From Gammaproteobacteria bacterium (lineage in GTDB: Bacteria; Pseudomonadota; Gammaproteobacteria; Pseudomonadales; Pseudohongiellaceae): 64,000 nt of DNA. Position 1 is the stretch's first letter, and every line of letters begins with the position of its first letter. The notes beneath the pieces are model-generated. The model worked only from the letters and a program-made list of their open reading frames with translations. It made no database searches and was not told the origin of the DNA. The stretch is from assembly GCA_030682575.1 (NCBI GenBank), contig JAUXNX010000026.1:62001-126000 (forward strand), written 5' to 3'. A program made the translations under genes and the position numbers. Positions 1-6,942 of the stretch are shown in pieces.

Positions 1-2
1 CC

Positions 3-869
3 AATACCGTCCAGAAGGACATCATCGACATCAGGAACCTGCTGCGGGCCAACGCTGCGCGTCAGGTGATAAGCGACAATGAGGGTGAGACCGGGCCAAT
101 GCTCATGCAACCCACCGGCGGCATGGATCGCATTCCGGCTGGCTTTGCCCGCCAACTCGAATCGAAGATCAAGTACAAGGCTCTCGTACTCAGTCTTGAT
201 ATTCGGGACGATGGCGTCACCGTGGAATTCCAGCAGGATGGCCAGCGTCAGGTTATCGACGCCGACTACTGCTTCAACTGTATCCCCAGCCATTTCATGA
301 ATGGCATTACCAACAACCTGCCTGCCGATTACACCCAGGCCATGAAGTACATCCGTCGTGGGGTCGCTTACAAGGCAGCGTTCCAGGCCAAGGAACGCTT
401 CTGGGAGAAGCAGGGTATTTACGGGGGCATCAGTTGGACCAACCAGCCAATTCGTCAGATCTGGTATCCACCGCATGGCATCCACAAGGCCAAGGGTGTG
501 GTGCTGGCTGCCTACGATTACGGCAACGGTATGCCCTTCACTCGCATGACCCAGGCAGAGCGCCTGGAGGCACATGTAGCACAGGGTGAAAAAGTACATC
601 CGGACTATCGTCAACAGGTCGAGAAAGGCATCACCATTGCGTGGCATCGCATGAATTACATGCTGGGCTGTTCGGCGCGCTGGAATGTGGATACACCTGA
701 AGAGCAGGCGATCTTTGACAAGTTGCAGGCATCGGTGAACGGTCGTCACTGGTTTATCGGCGACCAGATCAGCAAGCACACAGCCTGGATGGAGAGTGCC
801 ATCCAGTCTGCACACGTCGCTTTGGCCGATCTCGATCGGCGAGTACGCGCAGAAGCGGCGAGTGCCTGA
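3..869 (+). CDS. Flavin monoamine oxidase family protein, C-terminal part (5' end outside window)
   Basis: The frame is open from the first bases of the window, so this is the last 288 or so residues of a longer protein. The run around NEGETGPMLMQPTGG and the C-terminal block HWFIGDQISKHTAWMESAIQ resemble the FAD-binding end of the amine oxidase family (L-amino-acid oxidase or tryptophan 2-monooxygenase type), in which a G-D/E-x(n)-W-M-E-G/S-A-I block contacts the flavin. Such enzymes oxidatively deaminate amines or amino acids. The N-terminal Rossmann dinucleotide-binding motif would lie upstream and cannot be checked. The substrate cannot be inferred. No downstream partner is on the same strand; the next gene is convergent. 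Confidence 0.75.
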   Translation, partial: NTVQKDIIDIRNLLRANAARQVISDNEGETGPMLMQPTGGMDRIPAGFARQLESKIKYKALVLSLDIRDDGVTVEFQQDGQRQVIDADYCFNCIPSHFMNGITNNLPADYTQAMKYIRRGVAYKAAFQAKERFWEKQGIYGGISWTNQPIRQIWYPPHGIHKAKGVVLAAYDYGNGMPFTRMTQAERLEAHVAQGEKVHPDYRQQVEKGITIAWHRMNYMLGCSARWNVDTPEEQAIFDKLQASVNGRHWFIGDQISKHTAWMESAIQSAHVALADLDRRVRAEAASA

Positions 870-1005
870 TGGTTTGCACCGTGATCGGGGCACTGCAGCC
901 TCACCGATTCCGGCTACGGTGACGCAAATTCCATTGTGATCAGAAATGGTCAGATCGAGGCAACATCGGATCCTCGCAGCGTGGGCGGGGCTTCGGCTTA
1001 CTGAA

Positions 1006-1054
1006 GGGGCCGGAACAAACTCTTTTCTCTCCTTGCAGAGTTTGTTTCGGTCCC
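1006..1054. repeat. Long hairpin, 18-bp stem
   Basis: Bases 1006-1023 pair with 1037-1054 over 18 positions. Two of these are G-U wobble in the plus-strand RNA. The loop is 13 nt. There is no T-run directly after either arm, so it is not a classical terminator. It could be an RNA processing or stability element, or part of a small RNA. Confidence 0.5.
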
Positions 1055-1076
1055 GTCAGTTCCTTGCAATAAAAAG

Positions 1077-1100
1077 GGAGGAACCCGTAAAGGTTCCTCC
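1077..1100 (-). terminator. Rho-independent terminator of the minus-strand TonB receptor gene
   Basis: The arms GGAGGAACC (1077-1085) and GGTTCCTCC (1092-1100) form a perfect 9-bp stem with a 6-nt loop. On the minus strand the stem is followed by CTTTTTATT. It lies 80 bases beyond the receptor stop codon, as expected for that gene's terminator. Confidence 0.75.
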
Positions 1101-1124
1101 ACTTCTTTTCCTTCCAGTTTGTTT

Positions 1125-1162
1125 CTCCCCCCACTACCGCGAGGCAGTGGGGGGAGTTTTTT
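1125..1162 (+). terminator. Rho-independent terminator reading plus strand
   Basis: The arms CTCCCCCCACT (1125-1135) and AGTGGGGGGAG (1146-1156) form a perfect 11-bp, very GC-rich stem. Six T residues follow on the plus strand. It would end transcripts arriving from the amine oxidase side and protect the convergent receptor gene from read-through. Confidence 0.8.
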
Positions 1163-1179
1163 ACTGCAATCTTCCGAGC

Positions 1180-4005
1180 TTACAGATTCCAGTCTGCTGA
1201 CAACCAGAAACCACGGTTCCATGGAGTATGCAAACGTGACTCGAATCCGCCTTCTACTGGCAGACGCTGAGCTTTCTGGTCGAACAGGTTGCTGATACCA
1301 CCGCTCAGAGTCAGCTCGCTACCCATGAAATCATCGAACACATAGGCGTACTGTGCATTGACGATGACCTGTGAGTCGATCTGACGATCCATCTTGTAAC
1401 CGTCGAAAATGGACACTGCCACTTTGTCGATTACCACGTGGTGCTGGTAGTTGGCGCTGATTGATGCGCTGTGATTGCCCATGAACCAGTTGGTACGCAG
1501 GTTGCTCTTGATCTTCGGAAGAGGCGGTGCGATACCGGTGTTGGCATTCTGGAAGCCACGACCATCCCGAACAATTTTTGTGGAATCTGCGTACTCGTAG
1601 TTCGAGTAGTAGGTTGCACTCAATGTTGTCTGGAAGGTGCCCAGGTCACTGGTCTCGTACGTGTAACGTGCGCGGGCATCATACAACTCAACCCACAGGC
1701 TGCTCACGTTGTCAGTGAAGGCCAGAGTACGAACGACGCGGTAGTTGTTGGCCGGGTCGCGTTGCACGTAAGGGTTGGGATTTGCTGCCAGGAAAGCAAC
1801 ACCTTGAGCCAGGTGAGCGGGGTTGGCGGCACTGTAGTTGCTGATGCCAGTAGCCAGCTTCATGCGCTCAAACTCCTGATTGGTCACGTCCTGTGGCAAC
1901 AGTGCAGCGAAGCGGTCGGTGTACTCGATGTCCTGGTAATCCAGGCTCAGTTCGAGCGAGTCGATCGGCTGCCAGGTGAAACCAATATTCTTGATTTCAG
2001 ATTTTTCGGGCTTCAGGTTTGGATTGCCGGTGCTGCAACGGGCAGAGCCGTTGAGCTGAGTGCCGGTGATCAGATCGTTACCGCTGAAAGACTCGGCGCA
2101 AGGCTCGTTCGGGTCGAATGGACGTGAAGCCAAAGGTGTTGGTGCCAGGAAGCTTTCGCCCCATGACGCACGAATGGCCAGGTTTGGTAACGCTTCCCAG
2201 CGCAAGGCCACTTTTGGTGTTGTTGCTTCCAGGCCCTGGTCACCGAAACGCTCGGTACGACCGGCAAGCTGCATGCTCAATGTTTCCAGAATCGGTACTT
2301 CCAATTCCAGGAATATTGCCTTCACGCCTTGATCCAGATCTCTGTCCACCGGCAATGCCGCAGCAGGAGTGGCATCTGTACCATAGTCCTGACGCAGTTT
2401 TGCGTAGGTGCCGGCATAGGTCTTGTCATTACGATCACGCCACTGGAAACCAAATGCGGTCTGCAGCGCGCCCGCAGGCAGTTGCAGCACTTCGCCGGTC
2501 AACGTGGTTTCGAAGATCTCATAGAACACTTCGGCAGTAGTGCGCGAGTTCACGTGCTCCCACATCCAGTCTACAAGCTCCTGGCTGTTGCTGGTCACGC
2601 CGGCAACGTAGAACGGCGAACGCGGGTCTTGAGAGCCGAAGGGGTTCCACCACTCATTACCATTGACGCCACCTCGGCCATTGAGAGCGGCCTGCATTCT
2701 TGGCAGCAACAGCACTGGGTCGTCGGCATTGGTGCGGTTCTTCTGTCTGGAGTAGTAGGAATAGCCTGTCCAGGTATCGGAAACGTCGTAGCGTGCCGAG
2801 AGTTTGTGGCTCCAGGTGTAGTTGGCGCCGCGTACGCCCAGCGAGCCGTTGCTCTGATGCAGATGGCTTGGCAGGGTGCCATAGTCACTGAAAGGACGCC
2901 AGTTGGTGGGGCGTACTGCCACGCCAAAAGGGTTGGCCGGGTGATTTGCCGGAATTGGCAGCAATGTGTGGTTGGTGGTGACCGCAGTGGTCGCACTGGT
3001 ACGTGTTGTGCTCTCACTGTAGTTGAGGTTGGATTGCAGCTCGAACTGCAGCCAATCCTGTGCATCCCAGGTCAGGTTGTTGAACATCCCCATCTGCTGG
3101 CTTTCACGAGCGTAGTCATGCTGGGTGCCGTAGTTGAATCGGCAGACAGTGCCTTGGCGAACGCCGCTCGGCTGACCGTTCTTGTCCGTTTGCACGCCAT
3201 TGTTGAAGGTGCCGCACGAAGGATCAACCAAAGCTGTTGTGGCGCCGGTCAATCGTACAAACGAACCGGGGTTGCCGGTTGCAGACTCCTGGTTGTCATA
3301 ATCGAACTCGCGTGGTCGTTCGGTACGCATCAGTGGGGTCTTCTTGCTGTACTCCAGCGAGTTCACCCAGTTGATGTCGTTGTCGAAGCTCTTGCCGAAC
3401 AGATAGGAAACGCGTGGTTCTTCCATGCCACCGTCAAACGGCGTGCTGTAATAGGCACGCACACGGAAGCCATCGTATTGCTTGATGGGGATCAGGTTGA
3501 CCACACCAGCAACGGCGTCTGAACCGTACAGAGCCGAGCCGCCATCCAGAACGACTTCCAGGCGCTGTGTCGCGATATCCGGCAACAGGCTGGCGATGGC
3601 TGTATCGCGAATCACACGAGTGCCGTCCATCAGAGTCAGGGTGCTGTTGTCGCCCAGGCCGCGCAGGTTGAAGCCGGTGGTGACAGAGTCTTGTCCGCCA
3701 GTGTTGGTGGAACCGAGTACGTTGGCCACTGTGTCAGTGTTCTGAGTGTAGGTCAGGTCGCGGATGTATTGACCCAGACCTGGAGATCCGGACTGCAACA
3801 GATCGTCCTGGCTGATGGAGTCGATTGGAGATGCGCCAGTGAATTTGCTGTTGCGGATATAGGAGCCTGTTACGACGACTTCTTCGATCTCGTCTTCGGC
3901 AGCCTGTGCGTTGACTACCACGGGTACTGCCAGAGAAGAAACAAGGCAGCTGTGGATAAGGTGACGCAGATAAGCGTGCTTACGTGCTTTCGGGTTATGT
4001 GACAT
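1180..4005 (-). CDS. TonB-dependent outer-membrane receptor
   Basis: This 941-residue outer-membrane receptor would take up a scarce ligand using TonB/ExbB/ExbD energy. The N terminus has a signal peptide (about 1-35, ending VVVNAQA), followed by a TonB-box-like EIEEVVVTG near residues 40-48. The plug domain follows, with RGLGDNSTLTLMDGTRV and DGGSALYGSDAVAGVVNLI as its conserved signatures. The rest is beta-barrel sequence with the usual NPNLKPEKS-type block (NLKPEKSEIKNIGF). The protein is clearly a paralogue of the receptor at 29901-32732: plug signatures, an ANHPANPFG loop and C-terminal blocks are shared. No ferrichrome- or B12-specific motif is visible, so the ligand is unknown. The gene appears monocistronic, with a terminator 80 bases downstream. 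Confidence 0.93.
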   Translation of the reverse strand: MSHNPKARKHAYLRHLIHSCLVSSLAVPVVVNAQAAEDEIEEVVVTGSYIRNSKFTGASPIDSISQDDLLQSGSPGLGQYIRDLTYTQNTDTVANVLGSTNTGGQDSVTTGFNLRGLGDNSTLTLMDGTRVIRDTAIASLLPDIATQRLEVVLDGGSALYGSDAVAGVVNLIPIKQYDGFRVRAYYSTPFDGGMEEPRVSYLFGKSFDNDINWVNSLEYSKKTPLMRTERPREFDYDNQESATGNPGSFVRLTGATTALVDPSCGTFNNGVQTDKNGQPSGVRQGTVCRFNYGTQHDYARESQQMGMFNNLTWDAQDWLQFELQSNLNYSESTTRTSATTAVTTNHTLLPIPANHPANPFGVAVRPTNWRPFSDYGTLPSHLHQSNGSLGVRGANYTWSHKLSARYDVSDTWTGYSYYSRQKNRTNADDPVLLLPRMQAALNGRGGVNGNEWWNPFGSQDPRSPFYVAGVTSNSQELVDWMWEHVNSRTTAEVFYEIFETTLTGEVLQLPAGALQTAFGFQWRDRNDKTYAGTYAKLRQDYGTDATPAAALPVDRDLDQGVKAIFLELEVPILETLSMQLAGRTERFGDQGLEATTPKVALRWEALPNLAIRASWGESFLAPTPLASRPFDPNEPCAESFSGNDLITGTQLNGSARCSTGNPNLKPEKSEIKNIGFTWQPIDSLELSLDYQDIEYTDRFAALLPQDVTNQEFERMKLATGISNYSAANPAHLAQGVAFLAANPNPYVQRDPANNYRVVRTLAFTDNVSSLWVELYDARARYTYETSDLGTFQTTLSATYYSNYEYADSTKIVRDGRGFQNANTGIAPPLPKIKSNLRTNWFMGNHSASISANYQHHVVIDKVAVSIFDGYKMDRQIDSQVIVNAQYAYVFDDFMGSELTLSGGISNLFDQKAQRLPVEGGFESRLHTPWNRGFWLSADWNL

Positions 4006-4128
4006 AAAATCTCTCCGATGATTACTTTACTTGTAGTTGCTTGCGCCAGCACAGAAATGAAAAATCCGGCTGCGTCCCTGGGGACAAACCGGTGCATTAA
4101 TATGCTGGCGGCGTAACTTCAGGCGAAT

Positions 4129-4160
4129 GGTTCCTGAACCACTTGCTTTTCCGGTTCAGG
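4129..4160. promoter_or_regulatory. Possible operator: repeated GGTTC/GAACC half-sites
   Basis: GGTTCCTGAACC at 4129-4140 is an inverted repeat with a 2-nt centre. A third half-site, GGTTCAGG, follows at 4153-4160. The cluster lies 124-155 bases upstream of the TonB receptor start, where a regulator could bind. No known factor is matched. Confidence 0.25.
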
Positions 4161-4323
4161 GCTACAAACCTTTCGTCTATTACACTCTGTGACGATCATG
4201 CGCTATACCGTTGTGGGCGGAAAATACAGCGATAAATCATCACGAAGTGTTGAGCGGCGAGCTTATAGTTTTTGGGTGCAAAACCCCATACGGCACGGCT
4301 GTTATTCCCATTACCCCACCCTG

Positions 4324-4377
4324 TTTTTCGTTCCTGTCATCGCAGTTGTTGAAAAAATGACCGCCAGGAACGAAAAA
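4324..4377. repeat. Hairpin upstream of sixA
   Basis: TTTTTCGTTCCTG (4324-4336) and CAGGAACGAAAAA (4365-4377) are perfect 13-base inverted repeats. An inner GTCAT/ATGAC pair can form if CGCC is bulged. It ends 89 bases before sixA and may be a leader hairpin or a terminator-like element. The runs of T and A on its flanks fit either strand. Confidence 0.45.
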
Positions 4378-4466
4378 ACACCGCCAGCGTTTCTTGCTTG
4401 AAGTTATTGACGTAAAATGTCGACACGCTGCCATTTCGGTGTCGAAAAAAGGACAACGCACACCAC

Positions 4467-4961
4467 ATGAAGACTCTTTACTTGCTGCGCCACGCCAAAT
4501 CAAGCTGGGCCAGCCCCGATGTGAAGGATTTTGATCGGCCCCTCAATCAGCGTGGTTTCGATGATGCGCCGGATATGGCGATGAGGTTGAAAGAGCGCGG
4601 TGTCACAATTGATCTTATGGTGAGCAGTCCTGCGTTGCGGGCCTACACCACAGCGACAATTTTCTGCGAAGTTCTCGGAATGGAGGTTGAGAAAATTGTG
4701 CAGGATCGGCAGATATATCTGGCAGGAAGTGCGAAGTTGTTGCAGTTGATCACACTCTTCGACGAGAGTGCCAGCAGTGCCATGTTGGTGGCTCATAATC
4801 CTGCACTCACCGATCTGGCCAATGATCTTGCACATGCTGGAATCGACAATATTCCCACCACCGGTCTGGTCACATTGCAACTACCTGTTGAGCATTGGTT
4901 CGACACACATTTCGGTCAGGCACAGTTGTTCAGCTTCGATTTCCCTAAAAATCCGGATTGA
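4467..4961 (+). CDS. sixA: SixA-type histidine phosphatase
   Basis: This 164-residue protein belongs to the histidine phosphatase (phosphoglycerate-mutase-like) superfamily, SixA branch. Its N terminus, LYLLRHAKSSW, contains the catalytic R-H pair that takes up the phosphate, and the second histidine is in AHNPALTDLA. SixA removes phosphate from phosphohistidine proteins in E. coli (ArcB HPt domain, the nitrogen phosphotransferase protein NPr). The length is close to the E. coli enzyme. The gene is followed after 6 bases by the chaN-like lipoprotein gene, so the two are probably cotranscribed. The ribosome-binding sequence AAGGA is rather far from the ATG. Confidence 0.85.
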   Translation: MKTLYLLRHAKSSWASPDVKDFDRPLNQRGFDDAPDMAMRLKERGVTIDLMVSSPALRAYTTATIFCEVLGMEVEKIVQDRQIYLAGSAKLLQLITLFDESASSAMLVAHNPALTDLANDLAHAGIDNIPTTGLVTLQLPVEHWFDTHFGQAQLFSFDFPKNPD

Positions 4962-4967
4962 TTCCTC

Positions 4968-5918
4968 ATGAAGTTTCACCAATTCTTGTTGTGCGCGTTT
5001 GTCGCCGGGACTTTGCAGGCTTGCATGGGTGCTGTTTCAGAACGTGACTCCGAGTGGCTTGCGCCGCTGCATCAGGATCATGCTTTGGTTGGCAATATCT
5101 GGCGCAGCAGCGATCAGCGCTTCATTTCGCTGGAAGAATTGTTTCAGGATTTCACACGGCATCGTTTCATCCTGCTCGGAGAAAAACATGACAATCCCGA
5201 TCATCACCGACTGCAGCGATTCATTCTGCAGGAGCTTCAGCAGAACGCGAGTCTCGGTGCCGCAGTGTTCGAGATGTTGAACAGCGATCAGCAGGACGCG
5301 GTAGACACACTCGGTTCCGTAAATCTGGCGTCAGAACCAAGTGTGCGTGAACATTTGCAGTGGGATGATGCAGGCTGGGAATGGCCGTTTTACGGACCGA
5401 TGCTGATGGATGTGGTCAGTGCTGGTGTGCCGGTGAAGGCCGGCAACATCAGTCGTGATGAAATGATGGAGATCTATCAGGGCGAGCCTGATCCTCGTAT
5501 TGCCGATGTGCTGGATGCCGGGCAAGTGGAGCAACTCTATCGCGATATCGATGAAAGTCATTGCGGCATGTTGCCCGCCAGCCAGTTTCCGGCGATGGTA
5601 CGGGTGCAACAGGCGCGGGATGCCCGCATGGCTGAAGGCTTGCTTGTCGCCGCCGAGGGAGCAGTTCGACAGCATGCGTTGATTGCCGGAAATTTTCATG
5701 TGCGTCGTGATCTTGGCGTACCAAATTATCTGCCCACAAGCGAAGGCAGTGTTGCGGCTCTTGCCTTCATGGAAGTCAATCCCGAGTCACAGAATCCCGC
5801 TGATTATCTGCAGGGTTTTTCGGAGAGAATTTCATACGACTATTTGTGGTTTACACCGGCAGTCACGACAGAGGATTACTGCGCGTCCATGCGTGGTGAC
5901 ACCAGCGTTGATCAGTGA
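4968..5918 (+). CDS. ChaN-family (haem-binding, DUF399/Tiki fold) lipoprotein
   Basis: This 316-residue protein has a lipoprotein signal peptide with lipobox LQAC (Cys19), so it should be anchored in an envelope membrane. FILLGEKHDNPDHHRLQ matches the conserved N-terminal motif of the ChaN/PF04187 family (a GE-H-x(n)-H pattern), which is related to erythromycin esterase/Tiki folds. GNFHVRRDLGVP near the C terminus is the matching second motif. Campylobacter ChaN binds haem and is linked to iron uptake; that role is inferred here from the family only. The gene lies 6 bases after sixA. Its 3' end overlaps the convergent DUF4159 gene by 7 bases. Confidence 0.8.
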   Translation: MKFHQFLLCAFVAGTLQACMGAVSERDSEWLAPLHQDHALVGNIWRSSDQRFISLEELFQDFTRHRFILLGEKHDNPDHHRLQRFILQELQQNASLGAAVFEMLNSDQQDAVDTLGSVNLASEPSVREHLQWDDAGWEWPFYGPMLMDVVSAGVPVKAGNISRDEMMEIYQGEPDPRIADVLDAGQVEQLYRDIDESHCGMLPASQFPAMVRVQQARDARMAEGLLVAAEGAVRQHALIAGNFHVRRDLGVPNYLPTSEGSVAALAFMEVNPESQNPADYLQGFSERISYDYLWFTPAVTTEDYCASMRGDTSVDQ

Positions 5919-6748
5919 GTCAATGAGTAGATCAGATAGTTGATGCCGAGTTGATATGCCAGGTTCGCATAGCGTGTCGGATAACGTGGATCATAGGTGT
6001 GTTCCCAGCCGTCCCCCATATCCGAATTCCAGTTGATCAGGACCATCACGCGACCTGCATCATCAAGAATTGCATGGTTGCTTGCGCGATCCACATCCTG
6101 TTCGGGATAGTTTTCAGGATTGCCTATGACAGGGATCATCTGCGGACCGTCAATGTCGTAGTAACTGCGGAAAATTTCGTGGTCGGGTTGTAGCTCAATA
6201 ATTTCTCGATCAGGGAAGACATCGGTGAAAGCGCGATAAAAACTGTCCCATTGCCGTGTTCCCCAGAAGTCATCAATCAACAGAAAACCACCACGCAGCA
6301 GATACTCCCGCATATTCTCTTTTTCCTTCGGGCTGAAGTCCGGGCCGCCGCTGCGCCCCATTTCCAACGCATACAGGAAGGGGTAATCGAAGATCCTTTG
6401 GTCGTCAAAACGAAGCACAATGGGGTCGCTCATCACACGCACGTTGGTCAGGCGTGAGACGCCGCGCAGAAAATTGGAGTCGGCGCTGGGAAAGTCGGTG
6501 CGCCAGGTGCCGTAGCCAAAACCATCGTTGTAGTAGTTGTCATACTGCAGGCGCACAAAGGCGAACTCGCCCGCGATATCCTGGGGGCCGATATTGCTTT
6601 GCGGATCGATACCCTGAGAAAAAAGATCGCTCGGTAGCGAGAATGGCTGCGCCGCAACCGGCAGTGAAACCAATACACAGACTGTTGCCAGCGTCAGTGC
6701 TGCGAGTCCTCTGTTTTTCAAGGATGTCGGGGAGAATGCGGGTTTCAT
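5912..6748 (-). CDS. DUF4159 domain secreted protein
   Basis: The 278-residue product starts at the ATG at 6748, which gives an immediate signal peptide (MKPAFSPTSLKNRG, then a hydrophobic stretch ending PVAAQ). Longer upstream starts would add a non-signal-like extension. The mature part matches the DUF4159 pattern: FVRLQYDN near the start, PFLYALEMGR, then MREYLLRGGFLLIDDFWG, and YAFQ-like ANLAYQLGINYLIYSLTH at the C terminus. DUF4159 has a glutamine-amidotransferase-like fold and often accompanies MoxR/BatA gene sets, but no such genes are adjacent here. Its function is unknown. It converges with, and slightly overlaps, the chaN-like gene. Confidence 0.8.
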   Translation of the reverse strand: MKPAFSPTSLKNRGLAALTLATVCVLVSLPVAAQPFSLPSDLFSQGIDPQSNIGPQDIAGEFAFVRLQYDNYYNDGFGYGTWRTDFPSADSNFLRGVSRLTNVRVMSDPIVLRFDDQRIFDYPFLYALEMGRSGGPDFSPKEKENMREYLLRGGFLLIDDFWGTRQWDSFYRAFTDVFPDREIIELQPDHEIFRSYYDIDGPQMIPVIGNPENYPEQDVDRASNHAILDDAGRVMVLINWNSDMGDGWEHTYDPRYPTRYANLAYQLGINYLIYSLTH

Positions 6749-6942
6749 CTTCTGGGTGGGCCTGTACGGAAAACCTGAGTACAAACTACCCTGCCATCCT
6801 GCCATTTGCAAGGCGGGCAGTCCGCGGTGACGTTTAATGAAGAGGGGCTGCGTCATACGGAGGTGGCGGCAATATTGCTCAGTTCTGGTCAAAGGAGGTA
6901 CAGTCTGCACAGATCCGTTCTTCAATAATAATAACGAGAGCA

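Larger units (their letters stand above)
870..1179. other. Convergent intergenic region with three consecutive hairpins
   Basis: This 310-base gap separates the convergent amine oxidase and TonB-receptor genes. It holds three separate inverted repeats at 1006-1054, 1077-1100 and 1125-1156, described individually. Short open frames here on either strand span the hairpins and have no coding character, so I do not call them genes. Confidence 0.6.
4006..4466. other. Divergent intergenic region between TonB receptor and sixA
   Basis: This 460-base region should contain the promoters of both divergent genes. It holds repeated GGTTC/GAACC half-sites at 4129-4160 and an imperfect hairpin at 4324-4377. 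A 70-codon open frame at 4189-4401 has no ribosome-binding site or family resemblance, and I do not accept it as a gene. I see no convincing -35/-10 pair. Confidence 0.5.

Noticed and set aside
2329-3522. 397-codon plus-strand open frame
   Set aside because: It lies entirely antisense to the TonB receptor, with no ribosome-binding site and no domain resemblance; the receptor has clear family motifs.
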